Made by a program: the position numbers and the translations under genes
From: Anaerolineaceae bacterium
GTDB taxonomy: Bacteria; Chloroflexota; Anaerolineae; Anaerolineales; Anaerolineaceae
Length of the DNA: 7,976 nucleotides
Reading direction: 5' to 3'
Assembly (NCBI GenBank): GCA_014860845.1
Contig: JACZIY010000473.1
Location: forward strand, 1-7,976
Notes under the pieces: model-generated
What the model was told of the DNA's origin: nothing
Database searches by the model: none
The model's input: only the letters and a program-made list of their open reading frames with translations
Shown: in pieces, positions 1 to 6,240 of the stretch
How the letters are laid out: each line of letters starts with the position of its first letter
Position numbering within the stretch: position 1 is the first letter of the stretch

Positions 1-428
1 CGCATGATGCGGCCAAATCCCCTGGGATCTTCGGAGACCATAGTGACCATTGATAAAGGTCCGCTGTTTTTTGCCTGTGTTTGTACCAGTTTTTGAAGCG
101 TTTCTTCTGTCAATAATGGCATATCTCCATAGGTCACCAAAACCGTATCGTAATCCTCCGAAATGGCAGGTAAAGCCGATTGAACGGCATGCCCAGTCCC
201 TAATTGTTGCTGCTGGAGAGCATACACAACACGCTCTCCCAGATATTTTTGCACTTCTTCTGCACCATGCCCAATGACCAGTACTATTTTTTCCGCGCCA
301 CTCATTTTGGCTGCGTTAATAGCATAGTGAACCATGGGTTTTCCACTTACCTGGTGCAAAACCTTGGGAAAATTGGATTTCATGCGCATGCCCTTGCCAG
401 CTGCCAGGACGATCGATGCTAATTTCAT
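1..428 (-). CDS. glmU: GlmU-like N-acetylglucosamine-1-phosphate uridylyltransferase, 5' part only
   Basis: The first 142 codons of a sugar nucleotidyltransferase run off the left edge of the window. The protein begins MKLASIVLAAGKGMRMKS, which contains the G-x-G-x-R-type nucleotide-binding loop (LAAGKGMRMK) followed by FPKVLHQVSGKPMV. Further motifs are QQQQLGTGHAV near residue 80, TYGDMPLL near residue 100 (the metal-binding GD in GlmU) and GFGRI at the window edge. These match the GlmU N-terminal domain, which makes UDP-GlcNAc from UTP and GlcNAc-1-phosphate in the cytoplasm for cell-wall precursor synthesis. The start ATG at 428-426 is preceded by GGGAGG (442-437) at 8 nt spacing. The C-terminal acetyltransferase (left-handed beta-helix) domain that would confirm a bifunctional GlmU lies outside the window, so a single-domain nucleotidyltransferase of the same family is possible. 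The tRNA-Gln gene lies upstream on the same strand. Confidence 0.87.
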   Translation of the reverse strand, partial: MKLASIVLAAGKGMRMKSNFPKVLHQVSGKPMVHYAINAAKMSGAEKIVLVIGHGAEEVQKYLGERVVYALQQQQLGTGHAVQSALPAISEDYDTVLVTYGDMPLLTEETLQKLVQTQAKNSGPLSMVTMVSEDPRGFGRIM

Positions 429-469
429 TACCTATGCCTCCCATGATTGATGATGGATGGAATTCGTCT

Positions 470-478
470 CAAATAGCA
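470..478 (-). promoter_or_regulatory. Candidate extended -10 promoter for glmU
   Basis: On the minus strand this reads TGC followed by TATTTG, an extended -10 type element about 41 bp before the glmU start codon. No good -35 box is visible at 16-18 bp; the nearest hexamer is TTTTGA-like. The rest of 429-606, between glmU and the tRNA gene, shows no ORF on the minus strand that I would call and no clear terminator. Weak evidence; it is supported mainly by the same TGCTAT core before the genes at 929 and 3888. Confidence 0.25.
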
Positions 479-606
479 CCACGCCTTTAAATCAAAAGAG
501 CCTCGTATCGCATGCAGGCACGTGATAGAAAGCTCAACTGAGTCAATCATGGTACTTTTAGGTTTTTTTCTTTTAGAGCGCATTGCTTTCTTTCAAAAAA
601 ATTAGG

Positions 607-677
607 CTGGGGCGCCCGGGCTCGAACCAGGATCCACAGATCCAAAGTCTGGTGTGCTGCCATTGCACCACGCCCCA
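607..677 (-). tRNA. tRNA-Gln (anticodon UUG)
   Basis: A full cloverleaf can be drawn on the minus strand over 71 nt. The acceptor stem TGGGGCG (677-671) pairs with CGCCCCA (614-608) over all 7 bp, with discriminator G at 607. The D stem is GTGC/GCAC with a 7-nt loop. The anticodon arm CCAGA/TCTGT encloses the loop CTTTGGA, giving anticodon TTG at 645-643, so glutamine, reading CAA and possibly CAG by wobble. The T arm CCTGG/CCGGG encloses TTCGAGC. The outermost anticodon-stem pair is a C-T mismatch (652/636). CCA is not encoded (the 3' end continues CCT), so it must be added after transcription. A T-run (minus strand, 601-595) follows almost directly and may help end transcription, although no separate hairpin is visible. 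Confidence 0.95.
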
Positions 678-697
678 GTGCTCTCAAGCAAGGATAG

Positions 698-706
698 ATT
701 CTAACA
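698..706 (-). promoter_or_regulatory. Candidate extended -10 promoter for tRNA-Gln
   Basis: On the minus strand this reads TGT followed by TAGAAT, a good match to an extended -10 element (TGnTATAAT). It would place the transcription start near 691, about 14 nt before the mature tRNA 5' end. No convincing -35 hexamer sits at normal spacing. Position and motif fit, but this is a by-eye call. Confidence 0.35.
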
Positions 707-815
707 CAACTTTAATGATCCTACCAGCAAATTTTATTCACCCTTACATGCCAACAAAGACTAAAGCCGACCTGGTAACTTTTTTTATCATTTTTCATCA
801 TCTACCCCTATTTTA

Positions 816-824
816 TGCTATAAA
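816..824 (+). promoter_or_regulatory. Candidate extended -10 promoter for the substrate-binding lipoprotein
   Basis: The sequence TGCTATAAA is a near-consensus extended -10 element in the AT-rich region before the lipoprotein gene. It would start transcription near 831 and leave a leader of roughly 100 nt. No clear -35 box is present at 17 bp. The same TGCTATAA core occurs upstream of the response regulator at 3959-3967. In such AT-rich DNA chance matches are frequent, so confidence is limited. Confidence 0.35.
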
Positions 825-836
825 TAATTTATATAG

Positions 837-859
837 TATAAGTGTCATAAATACTTATA
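837..859. repeat. Inverted repeat (7-bp arms) in the lipoprotein leader
   Basis: The arms TATAAGT (837-843) and ACTTATA (853-859) are perfect reverse complements separated by 9 nt. The repeat lies just downstream of the candidate -10 element at 816-824 and about 70 bp before the start codon at 929. The size and spacing would suit a dimeric repressor operator; a weak RNA hairpin in the leader is the alternative. Because the surroundings are AT-rich, a chance origin cannot be excluded. The rest of 678-928 holds nothing else I can name. Confidence 0.35.
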
Positions 860-928
860 TTTTCTCTTATTTCTCACCCTTAATTCCTTAGATATCCCTT
901 TTCCTGACATACTTGAGGAGGAAATAGT

Positions 929-2761
929 ATGAAGAAATCTTGTCTGTTTTTCTGTATCACCACGTTAGTAACCCTGATGTTTACATCCTGTAAACCACAG
1001 CCTGTTCCAACCCCGGAAATTCTCATACAAACAGTGATCGTACCAGGTACACCTCAAACTGTCATCATAACGGCAACCCCAGGCCCAACTCCTGAACCGC
1101 TGTTTGGTCCAAAAATTTTACGTCTGGCATATGGTCCCGGTGATATTCCCACCATCGATCCTGCGCTCGCCTGGGATAAAATATCCATTCAGATCATCGA
1201 AGAAACAACGGTGGGGCTTTTAAGGCAGAATGAGATCACCACTGAATTGGAAAATGCCATGACAAAAGATTGGTCCATTTCGGACGATGGTTTGACATAC
1301 ACTTTTTCGCTGCGGGATGATGTGCCCTGGGTGCGATTCAACGGGGAAGCAGTGGAGCAAATTTATGATTGTAACGGCAATCCCCGCATGGTTACCGCGC
1401 AAGACTTTGTATATGGGATGCTGCGGACAGCCAACCCCGTCACGATGGCTGATTATGCCTATGTGCTCGGGAATGTTGTTGAAGGTCTGCAGGAATACAA
1501 TAGCGGATCAGCCGCAGATGCTTCCAATGTCGGGTTAAAAGCCCTGGATGATTTCATCCTGGAAGTAAAAGTAATTAAACCAGCTGTCTATAATTTGAAT
1601 ATACTAAGCCTCTGGTTTGCACATGCCATGCCGGAATGGCTCATTGACGGCGACGAATGCAATGAAGGCCGTGGTGATAAATGGGTTGAGACAGGTTTCT
1701 TTCAGGGATATGGACCATTCACCGTCAAGGATTGGGTGCATGGGTCCTACTTAACCCTGGTAAAAAATCCATTCTGGCCGGGAGACAACGTCGTACCATC
1801 TGCCAAAATCGATGAAATTGTGATCAAAATTAAGGATGCTGGCCCTGCTTTTGCTGAATATGAAGCAGGCTTCCTGGATGTAGCCTTGCTCCCAGACATC
1901 GATTACGAACGCATTCATGCCGATCCTGAACTCAGCAAATTGGTTAACTACAATTACACGTTAGGAACTGAGTTCTATGCCTTTAATACAACCATGGCTC
2001 CCACAAATGATGTGCGTGTGCGTCGTGCGCTTTCCAGCGCTATTGATCGCGTAGCCCTCATGCAAGAGATCACAAAGAATGGTCTGGTCGCTCCCTATTT
2101 TACCCATCCTGGCACATCCGGCGCGCCCAAACCTGCAGACTACCCTGATCTGGGCATTGCTTATGATCCGGATGGAGCAAAGATGCTCCTGCAAGATTAC
2201 CTCAGTGAAAAAGGAAAAACAGCCGCTCAGTTGAAAATCGTCATGATGTATAACACCAGTACAGCCAATAAACAGCTGGCGGAAGCCATGCAACAAATGT
2301 GGGTTGACGTTCTGGGTATCAATGTCGAACTGCGTGAGCAGGAATGGACCCTTTTCCGTGAAACACGGGTAACCGGGAAAGAAAATATATACCGAGCAAC
2401 CTGGAACCAGGAATACCCGGATGCCAATAACTTTCTGGCGGATGTGTTTGGAGCTAAAGGTGCCTACCGCAGTATTGTCAATTGGCCACTGAGCGAGAAC
2501 GCCACCCAAAAACAGATCGAGGAAACCAAAACCCCGGCTTATGATAAATATGTAGATTTATTGCAAAAAGCTGCCATAGAGGTCGACCCGCAAAAACGTG
2601 CAGCACTATACGCGCAGGCGGAAGAAATCTTGGTCGTTGAGGAAGCTGTGATCATCCCGCTGTATTGGTATGTGCAGGAAGTGCTCATCCAACCAGAGAT
2701 TGGTTTTGTTCCTTCCAATATTGGCGTTGATCATTATGAAAAATGGGATATTGTCCGGTAG
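929..2761 (+). CDS. ABC transporter substrate-binding lipoprotein, family 5 (peptide/oligopeptide type)
   Basis: This 610-residue protein looks like an extracellular solute-binding protein of family 5 (OppA/DppA type), the external receptor of an ABC importer for peptides or related solutes. Residues 1-21 form a lipoprotein signal: MKKS, a hydrophobic stretch, then FTSC with Cys21 as the likely lipidated residue; Phe at -3 is unusual for a lipobox. Residues 22-57 form a Pro/Thr/Val-rich tether. The fold shows typical family sequences: LTYTFSLRDDVPW near 122, GYGPFTVKDW and the NPFWPG block in the first half, YAFNTT..PTNDVRVRRALSSAIDR in the middle, and the C-terminal VIIPLYWYVQEVLI. Length is normal for the family. 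Cys148 and Cys244 are the only cysteines seen beyond the signal region and could form a disulfide. The start is set by GAGGAGG (915-921) at 7 nt spacing. The substrate cannot be read from sequence. The partner permeases are probably those encoded at 4239-7976 on the other strand. Confidence 0.93.
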   Translation: MKKSCLFFCITTLVTLMFTSCKPQPVPTPEILIQTVIVPGTPQTVIITATPGPTPEPLFGPKILRLAYGPGDIPTIDPALAWDKISIQIIEETTVGLLRQNEITTELENAMTKDWSISDDGLTYTFSLRDDVPWVRFNGEAVEQIYDCNGNPRMVTAQDFVYGMLRTANPVTMADYAYVLGNVVEGLQEYNSGSAADASNVGLKALDDFILEVKVIKPAVYNLNILSLWFAHAMPEWLIDGDECNEGRGDKWVETGFFQGYGPFTVKDWVHGSYLTLVKNPFWPGDNVVPSAKIDEIVIKIKDAGPAFAEYEAGFLDVALLPDIDYERIHADPELSKLVNYNYTLGTEFYAFNTTMAPTNDVRVRRALSSAIDRVALMQEITKNGLVAPYFTHPGTSGAPKPADYPDLGIAYDPDGAKMLLQDYLSEKGKTAAQLKIVMMYNTSTANKQLAEAMQQMWVDVLGINVELREQEWTLFRETRVTGKENIYRATWNQEYPDANNFLADVFGAKGAYRSIVNWPLSENATQKQIEETKTPAYDKYVDLLQKAAIEVDPQKRAALYAQAEEILVVEEAVIIPLYWYVQEVLIQPEIGFVPSNIGVDHYEKWDIVR

Positions 2762-2782
2762 AGGTTGTTCAAAATTAAAAGA

Positions 2783-2819
2783 AACAACCGCCTTCGATTT
2801 TGAAGGCGGTTGTTATTTT
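2783..2819. terminator. Bidirectional rho-independent terminator between convergent genes
   Basis: A perfect 13-bp stem, AACAACCGCCTTC (2783-2795) with GAAGGCGGTTGTT (2802-2814), encloses the 6-nt loop GATTTT. On the plus strand TTATTTTAAT follows; on the minus strand the stem is followed by TTTCTTTTAATTTT. It therefore suits termination of both the lipoprotein gene (stop ending at 2761) and the regulator gene, whose TAA stop (2820-2818) sits only 3 bp from the stem. Confidence 0.9.
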
Positions 2820-3888
2820 AATCTTCTTTTTCTTCTTCAGGTGCCAAACCCAGTTTGGAAGCCTGATCGAATGTCAGAATCTCAGGATTATCCAGGTCAT
2901 ACACCCTGGCAATAACAGCTTCATCCCAGAATTTATCCACCCCGGGTATCTCGGTGTTAGCCTCTAACAAGGCTTTGAAAACATCATCTTCGTCATCCCC
3001 ATCTACTTCACGTACGAAATTGAGGTTTTCTTCCACCAGTATCATCTCACTTTGATTGATCGGCAGCACACCCATACGGTTCAATATTTGCATGATTTCG
3101 CCCTGATATTCCAACATGCTATCGACCACCAATGGAATGCGTTGCGTGCCCCTGCCCGCAGGCACCCGTACAACCAGGGCATAATCCCCCACAGGAGACA
3201 TGAACAGGTTGTAATCCTTGATGCCAAAACTGAGAACAGCCTGGTCAGGACGCTTACCTTCGATATTTTGCATGAATGTATCTGACGCCGACATAATGGG
3301 CATGATCAAGGGTGCCCAGCGCGATTCAAAATCAGCGATGGTGCTCTCTCCGGATTGGGCAACCAGCCGGCCATATTCACTTAATAACCAGACATGGCTG
3401 GCAGTTACTTCTTTTCGTAAGGAAGTCAAAGAGTTCGCCAGGCTTTTTTCATAATCATCATCATTCAGTAATTCGAATTCAGGCATTTGTGGAACATTTT
3501 TATCAGCATCAGAAGAACTCAATTCCAGAATCAAACTGATCGTATTCAGAAATAATGGCATTTCAATGGGCTTTCGCAGGAAAATATTAGCACCAGATTC
3601 GCGTGCTCTCTCTTCGATATCCTGATCCGTCATCCCGGACATCATCACAATTTTTACATTTGGATGTCGATCACGAATTTTTCTTAACAATTCCAATCCG
3701 GAAATTCCAGGTAATCGAATATCCGTGATGATCAAATCCAGTTTTTCTCTTGATATTTCCAGCATCGCTTCTTCTGCAGAAGGGGTGACCATTACATCAA
3801 TGTCCGGGTCAAGGGTAAAGATAGCGGATTTTAATACCCTGGTAATATCAAATGAATCATCAATGATTAATACTTTTCTTTTTGCCAT
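2818..3888 (-). CDS. Response regulator: REC domain plus Roadblock/LC7-like region
   Basis: This is a 356-residue cytoplasmic signalling protein. Residues 5-122 are a receiver domain with all key positions: the acidic pair Asp10/Asp11, phosphoacceptor Asp56 (LIITDIRLPG), Ser84 (MMSG) and Lys106 followed by Pro107. Residues about 147-242 (SLANSLTSLRKE..., SEYGRLVAQSGES..., MSPVGDYALVVRVP) resemble a Roadblock/LC7 or GAF-like fold; this call is by pattern only. A helix-rich section (about 250-275) and an acidic, probably flexible C-terminus with LTFDQASKLGL follow. There is no HTH, kinase, GGDEF or EAL output domain, so action through protein partners is the best inference. The ATG is preceded by AAGGAG with GGAG at 3900-3897, 8 nt before the start. 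The gene has its own candidate promoter (3959-3967) and is separated from the upstream transporter operon by a terminator. No cognate histidine kinase is in the window. Confidence 0.88.
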   Translation of the reverse strand: MAKRKVLIIDDSFDITRVLKSAIFTLDPDIDVMVTPSAEEAMLEISREKLDLIITDIRLPGISGLELLRKIRDRHPNVKIVMMSGMTDQDIEERARESGANIFLRKPIEMPLFLNTISLILELSSSDADKNVPQMPEFELLNDDDYEKSLANSLTSLRKEVTASHVWLLSEYGRLVAQSGESTIADFESRWAPLIMPIMSASDTFMQNIEGKRPDQAVLSFGIKDYNLFMSPVGDYALVVRVPAGRGTQRIPLVVDSMLEYQGEIMQILNRMGVLPINQSEMILVEENLNFVREVDGDDEDDVFKALLEANTEIPGVDKFWDEAVIARVYDLDNPEILTFDQASKLGLAPEEEKED

Positions 3889-3899
3889 TTTCTACACTC

Positions 3900-3917
3900 C
3901 TTCCAGTCTTTTGGAAG
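3900..3917 (-). other. Small hairpin touching the regulator's ribosome-binding site
   Basis: The minus-strand transcript can pair CTTCCA (3917-3912) with TGGAAG (3905-3900) around a 6-nt loop. The 3' arm ends on the first base of the GGAG Shine-Dalgarno sequence. A 6-bp stem is weak, so an effect on translation is only a possibility. Confidence 0.25.
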
Positions 3918-3958
3918 TTGATTAAATGAGGATTTTGATCAGAAAAATTAATATAGAT

Positions 3959-3967
3959 ATTATAGCA
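3959..3967 (-). promoter_or_regulatory. Extended -10 promoter for the response regulator
   Basis: On the minus strand this reads TGC followed by TATAAT, a perfect extended -10 element. Transcription would start near 3952, giving a leader of about 63 nt before the start at 3888. The -35 position (17 bp spacing) is only T-rich and overlaps the T-run of the upstream terminator. This is the best promoter candidate in the window. Confidence 0.55.
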
Positions 3968-3982
3968 GAAGCAGCCATGAAT

Positions 3983-4014
3983 AAAAAAACATTCCGGTGA
4001 TCTGGAATGTTTTT
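3983..4014 (-). terminator. Rho-independent terminator of the ABC transporter operon
   Basis: On the minus strand an 11-bp stem (4014-4004 with 3995-3985; core ACATTCC/GGAATGT extended by A-T pairs) with an 8-nt loop is followed by an unbroken T-run (complement of 3983-3989). It begins 21 nt after the stop codon of the small membrane protein. It separates the transporter operon from the response regulator promoter. Confidence 0.82.
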
Positions 4015-4035
4015 GGAATCTTGTAGAACGAAAGA

Positions 4036-4242
4036 TCATTTATCTCCACGATTGATACGGACATAATAAGCGGAACCTATTACGCCAATCACCACACCAA
4101 TTAATGAAATGATGAAAGAAAAGAAATTTAAAAAATACGTGGATTCGATTACTTTCATCACCATTAAGAACGGTAATACCACGCCCAGCAAAACCAGCAG
4201 GAATCCTATGAATATTAACCGTCCAGGCGTGATATATTTCAT
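4036..4242 (-). CDS. Small two-helix membrane protein, translationally coupled to the transporter operon
   Basis: This 68-residue protein begins MKYITPGRL and is nearly all membrane: helix one is about residues 9-30 (IFIGFLLVLLGVVLPFLMVM), helix two about 38-61 (LNFFSFIISLIGVVIGVIGS), with the basic tail YYVRINRGDK. The chosen ATG (4242-4240) overlaps the dppF stop TGA (4241-4239) as ATGA, the usual sign of translational coupling. An in-frame TTG 15 bp further upstream is possible but less likely. No strong Shine-Dalgarno sequence is present, which fits coupling. I do not recognise a named family. As the last gene of the operon it could be an accessory or stabilising subunit of the importer, but that rests on position alone. 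The coding call is supported by the clean transmembrane pattern, the overlap and the terminator just downstream. Confidence 0.78.
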   Translation of the reverse strand: MKYITPGRLIFIGFLLVLLGVVLPFLMVMKVIESTYFLNFFSFIISLIGVVIGVIGSAYYVRINRGDK

Positions 4243-5264
4243 TCGTACAACCAACAATGCACAAAATGATCTTTGACTTGTTCAAATTCTGGGGGTTCCT
4301 TCACATCACAAACACCCTGGATCATTTTGGAACAACGCGGATGGAACCGGCAACCCGCTGGTGGTTTCACCAGACTGGGAGGTTCACCAGGTGGCACATC
4401 CTGAAATTCATCCACATTTTTGGCATCCGGATCAGAAGTTGCAGCTAATAAGGCATGCGTGTATGGATGCTGCGCGTTCATGACCAATTCCTCAACGTTC
4501 GCTTTTTCAATCACTTCGCCAGCATACATCACAAAGATACGTTCTGAAAAATATCGCACTGTCGAAAGATCATGGGTAATATAGATCACCGCCAGATCAT
4601 GCGCATCCTGCAAACCTCGCAACAGCTTTAATATCTCGACACGCACTGAAGCATCTAACATGGATACGGGTTCATCCGCTACCAGCAATGATGGATTTAA
4701 TATCATGGCACGGGCAATGACAACACGTTGTTGTTGTCCACCACTAAGCATATGCGGGAATTTCGGTAGAAATTCATCCACCGGGGTCAACTTAACTTCC
4801 TCAAATGCTTTATGAATACGGTCCAAGCGTTCTTTTTTATCTTTGACGCCATGCACAATTAAGGGCTCTTCCATGATGGTCTTGATATTCATGAAGGGTG
4901 CCAGCGCTCCATAGGGATCCTGTTGAACATAGCCCACCTTGGAACGATACCAGTTCAATTCTTTTCTGGAGAAACTGGTCATCGGACGACCTTCATAAAG
5001 AATATCTCCCTTGGTAGGAACGTTAATTCCCAGGATGGTTTTCATCAAGCTGGATTTTCCACATCCACTTTCGCCAACCAGTGCAATCGTCTCTTTTCGT
5101 TTTAGATCAAAACTGACATTATCTACCGCGCGCACATAACCGGCATGACCAAAACCAAACTTTCTTAACTCAAACCAGACATGCAGATCCTGAACGGAGA
5201 GTAAGGTATCTGGACTGACGGGTCGGAATTCTTTCTTTTCTGTTTTTTCTTTTGTTGCAGCCAT
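4239..5264 (-). CDS. dppF: Peptide-type ABC importer ATP-binding protein F (OppF/DppF family)
   Basis: This 341-residue cytoplasmic ATPase powers an Opp/Dpp-type importer together with its partner encoded upstream. It shows Walker A GESGCGKSS (64-72), Q-loop YVQQDP (Gln115), signature LSGGQQQR (173-180), Walker B LLVADEP with Asp197/Glu198, and the H-loop His231 in YITHD. The C-terminal OppD/F extension contains HPYTHALL (266-273) and four cysteines (305, 311, 319, 337; GCRFHPRC...C...CWLY), which in some DppD/F proteins bind an iron-sulfur cluster. The start is placed at ATG 5264, with CAGGGAGAAG just before it, and a 14-nt gap after the dppD stop. An in-frame upstream ATG at 5345 would add 27 residues inside dppD and lacks support. 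The F assignment rests on operon order and the LSGGQQQR signature; the symbol is family-level and the substrate is unproven. Confidence 0.94.
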   Translation of the reverse strand: MAATKEKTEKKEFRPVSPDTLLSVQDLHVWFELRKFGFGHAGYVRAVDNVSFDLKRKETIALVGESGCGKSSLMKTILGINVPTKGDILYEGRPMTSFSRKELNWYRSKVGYVQQDPYGALAPFMNIKTIMEEPLIVHGVKDKKERLDRIHKAFEEVKLTPVDEFLPKFPHMLSGGQQQRVVIARAMILNPSLLVADEPVSMLDASVRVEILKLLRGLQDAHDLAVIYITHDLSTVRYFSERIFVMYAGEVIEKANVEELVMNAQHPYTHALLAATSDPDAKNVDEFQDVPPGEPPSLVKPPAGCRFHPRCSKMIQGVCDVKEPPEFEQVKDHFVHCWLYE

Positions 5265-5278
5265 TTCTTCTCCCTGTT

Positions 5279-6238
5279 TCAAGTGTACAACCAGCACTTC
5301 ACCAGGATACCATCTACATTGACTGTAGGTGGTTCCTCCGAGCATTTGCTAAAGCGTTTATGACAACGTTCAGCAAACCGACAGCCAGTAGGGGGATTGA
5401 TCAGACTGGGTGGCTGACCGGTAATGAAATCTGGTTGTTCCTTACCTCTCAAACGAGGAACTGAGGCCATCAGTTTAGCTGAATACGGGTGCAATGGGGC
5501 CGTAAAGAAACGGCGGTTATCGCTTACTTCCACAATCTGACCAGCATACATGACCACCACATCATCTGCTAACTCACTCGAAGTCGAAATATCGTGGGTA
5601 ATCAGAATAAAGCTGGTGGCAATTTCTTTCTTGATGCGTTTTAACAGGTTCATGATGTTCGCCTGGGTCAACACATCCAGCGCAGAGGTTGGTTCATCCA
5701 GCACGACCAGATCAGGCACGGTTACCAGTGACATGGCAATCGCCACACGTTGGCGCATACCACCGCTTAATTCAAATGCATAACGATGTAGAAAATCTAC
5801 TGGGACACCAACGCGTTGAAACATGGTTTTTGCCTGTTCCAGGGCTGCTTCTTTTTCCACACTATGGTGGACTATAATCGGTTCCGCAACCTGATCACCA
5901 ACCTTCAAAACCGGGTTGAGCGAATTCATCGCAGCTTGTGGCACCATGGACATACGCACCCAGCGCACATCCGTGCGATATTTCTCATCGCTCATCGGCA
6001 TGGTGTCAACACCATTGAGAAGGATTTTCCCAGAGTATTCAGCAACATTACGTGGCAAGAGGCGTAACAAAGCTTTGGCCATGGAAGTTTTACCGCAACC
6101 AGATTCGCCAATGATGACCACAGCTTTGTTGTTGGGTAAGTCAAAATCAACTCCATCAACAGCCTGCACAATACCCTTTGAGGCTTTAAAGTAGAGTTTG
6201 AGATTTTCCACATGCAATAATGTATTATTATCTTTCAT
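5279..6238 (-). CDS. dppD: Peptide-type ABC importer ATP-binding protein D (OppD/DppD family)
   Basis: This 319-residue cytoplasmic ATPase is the second nucleotide-binding subunit of the importer. It has Walker A GESGCGKTS (44-52), Q-loop VPQ (Gln101) followed by AAMNSLNPV typical of OppD/DppD, signature LSGGMRQR (157-164), Walker B DLVVLDEPTSALD (176-188) and His215 in ITHD. The C-terminal extension carries HPYSAKL (250-256), GQPPSLINPPTGCRF and four cysteines (286, 292, 299, 315) in the same arrangement as in the partner ATPase. The SGGMRQR and NSLNPV sequences separate it from the F-type subunit. The ATG lies 2 nt after the dppC stop, and GAGG (6251-6248) inside the end of dppC gives a ribosome-binding site at 9 nt spacing. 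Length is normal. The symbol is family-level; peptide is the likely but unproven substrate. Confidence 0.94.
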   Translation of the reverse strand: MKDNNTLLHVENLKLYFKASKGIVQAVDGVDFDLPNNKAVVIIGESGCGKTSMAKALLRLLPRNVAEYSGKILLNGVDTMPMSDEKYRTDVRWVRMSMVPQAAMNSLNPVLKVGDQVAEPIIVHHSVEKEAALEQAKTMFQRVGVPVDFLHRYAFELSGGMRQRVAIAMSLVTVPDLVVLDEPTSALDVLTQANIMNLLKRIKKEIATSFILITHDISTSSELADDVVVMYAGQIVEVSDNRRFFTAPLHPYSAKLMASVPRLRGKEQPDFITGQPPSLINPPTGCRFAERCHKRFSKCSEEPPTVNVDGILVKCWLYT

Positions 6239-6240
6239 TT

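Noticed and set aside
50..422. Two plus-strand open frames at the left end
   Set aside because: Both are antisense shadows of the glmU-like gene, which shows family motifs throughout its minus-strand frame.
506..528. GCATGC and CACGTG palindromes with flanking TATC/GATA
   Set aside because: These are short restriction-site-like palindromes and the larger inverted repeat is imperfect in its middle; no supporting position relative to a gene start.
583..891. Open frame of 102 codons on the plus strand
   Set aside because: It runs straight through the tRNA-Gln gene and the AT-rich promoter region, has no ribosome-binding site and its product has no protein-like pattern.
1961..2509. Open frame of 182 codons antisense to the binding-protein gene
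   Set aside because: It lies wholly inside a well-supported gene, whose codon pattern explains it; the translation has no recognisable domain or start signal.
4243..4257. TTG start for the small membrane protein, adding MLVVR
   Set aside because: The ATG at 4242 makes the common ATGA overlap with the dppF stop; the TTG has no better ribosome-binding site.
5265..5345. Longer dppF starting at the upstream ATG at 5345
   Set aside because: It would overlap 67 bp of dppD with a non-family N-terminus, while ATG 5264 has a GGGAG ribosome-binding site and normal spacing.
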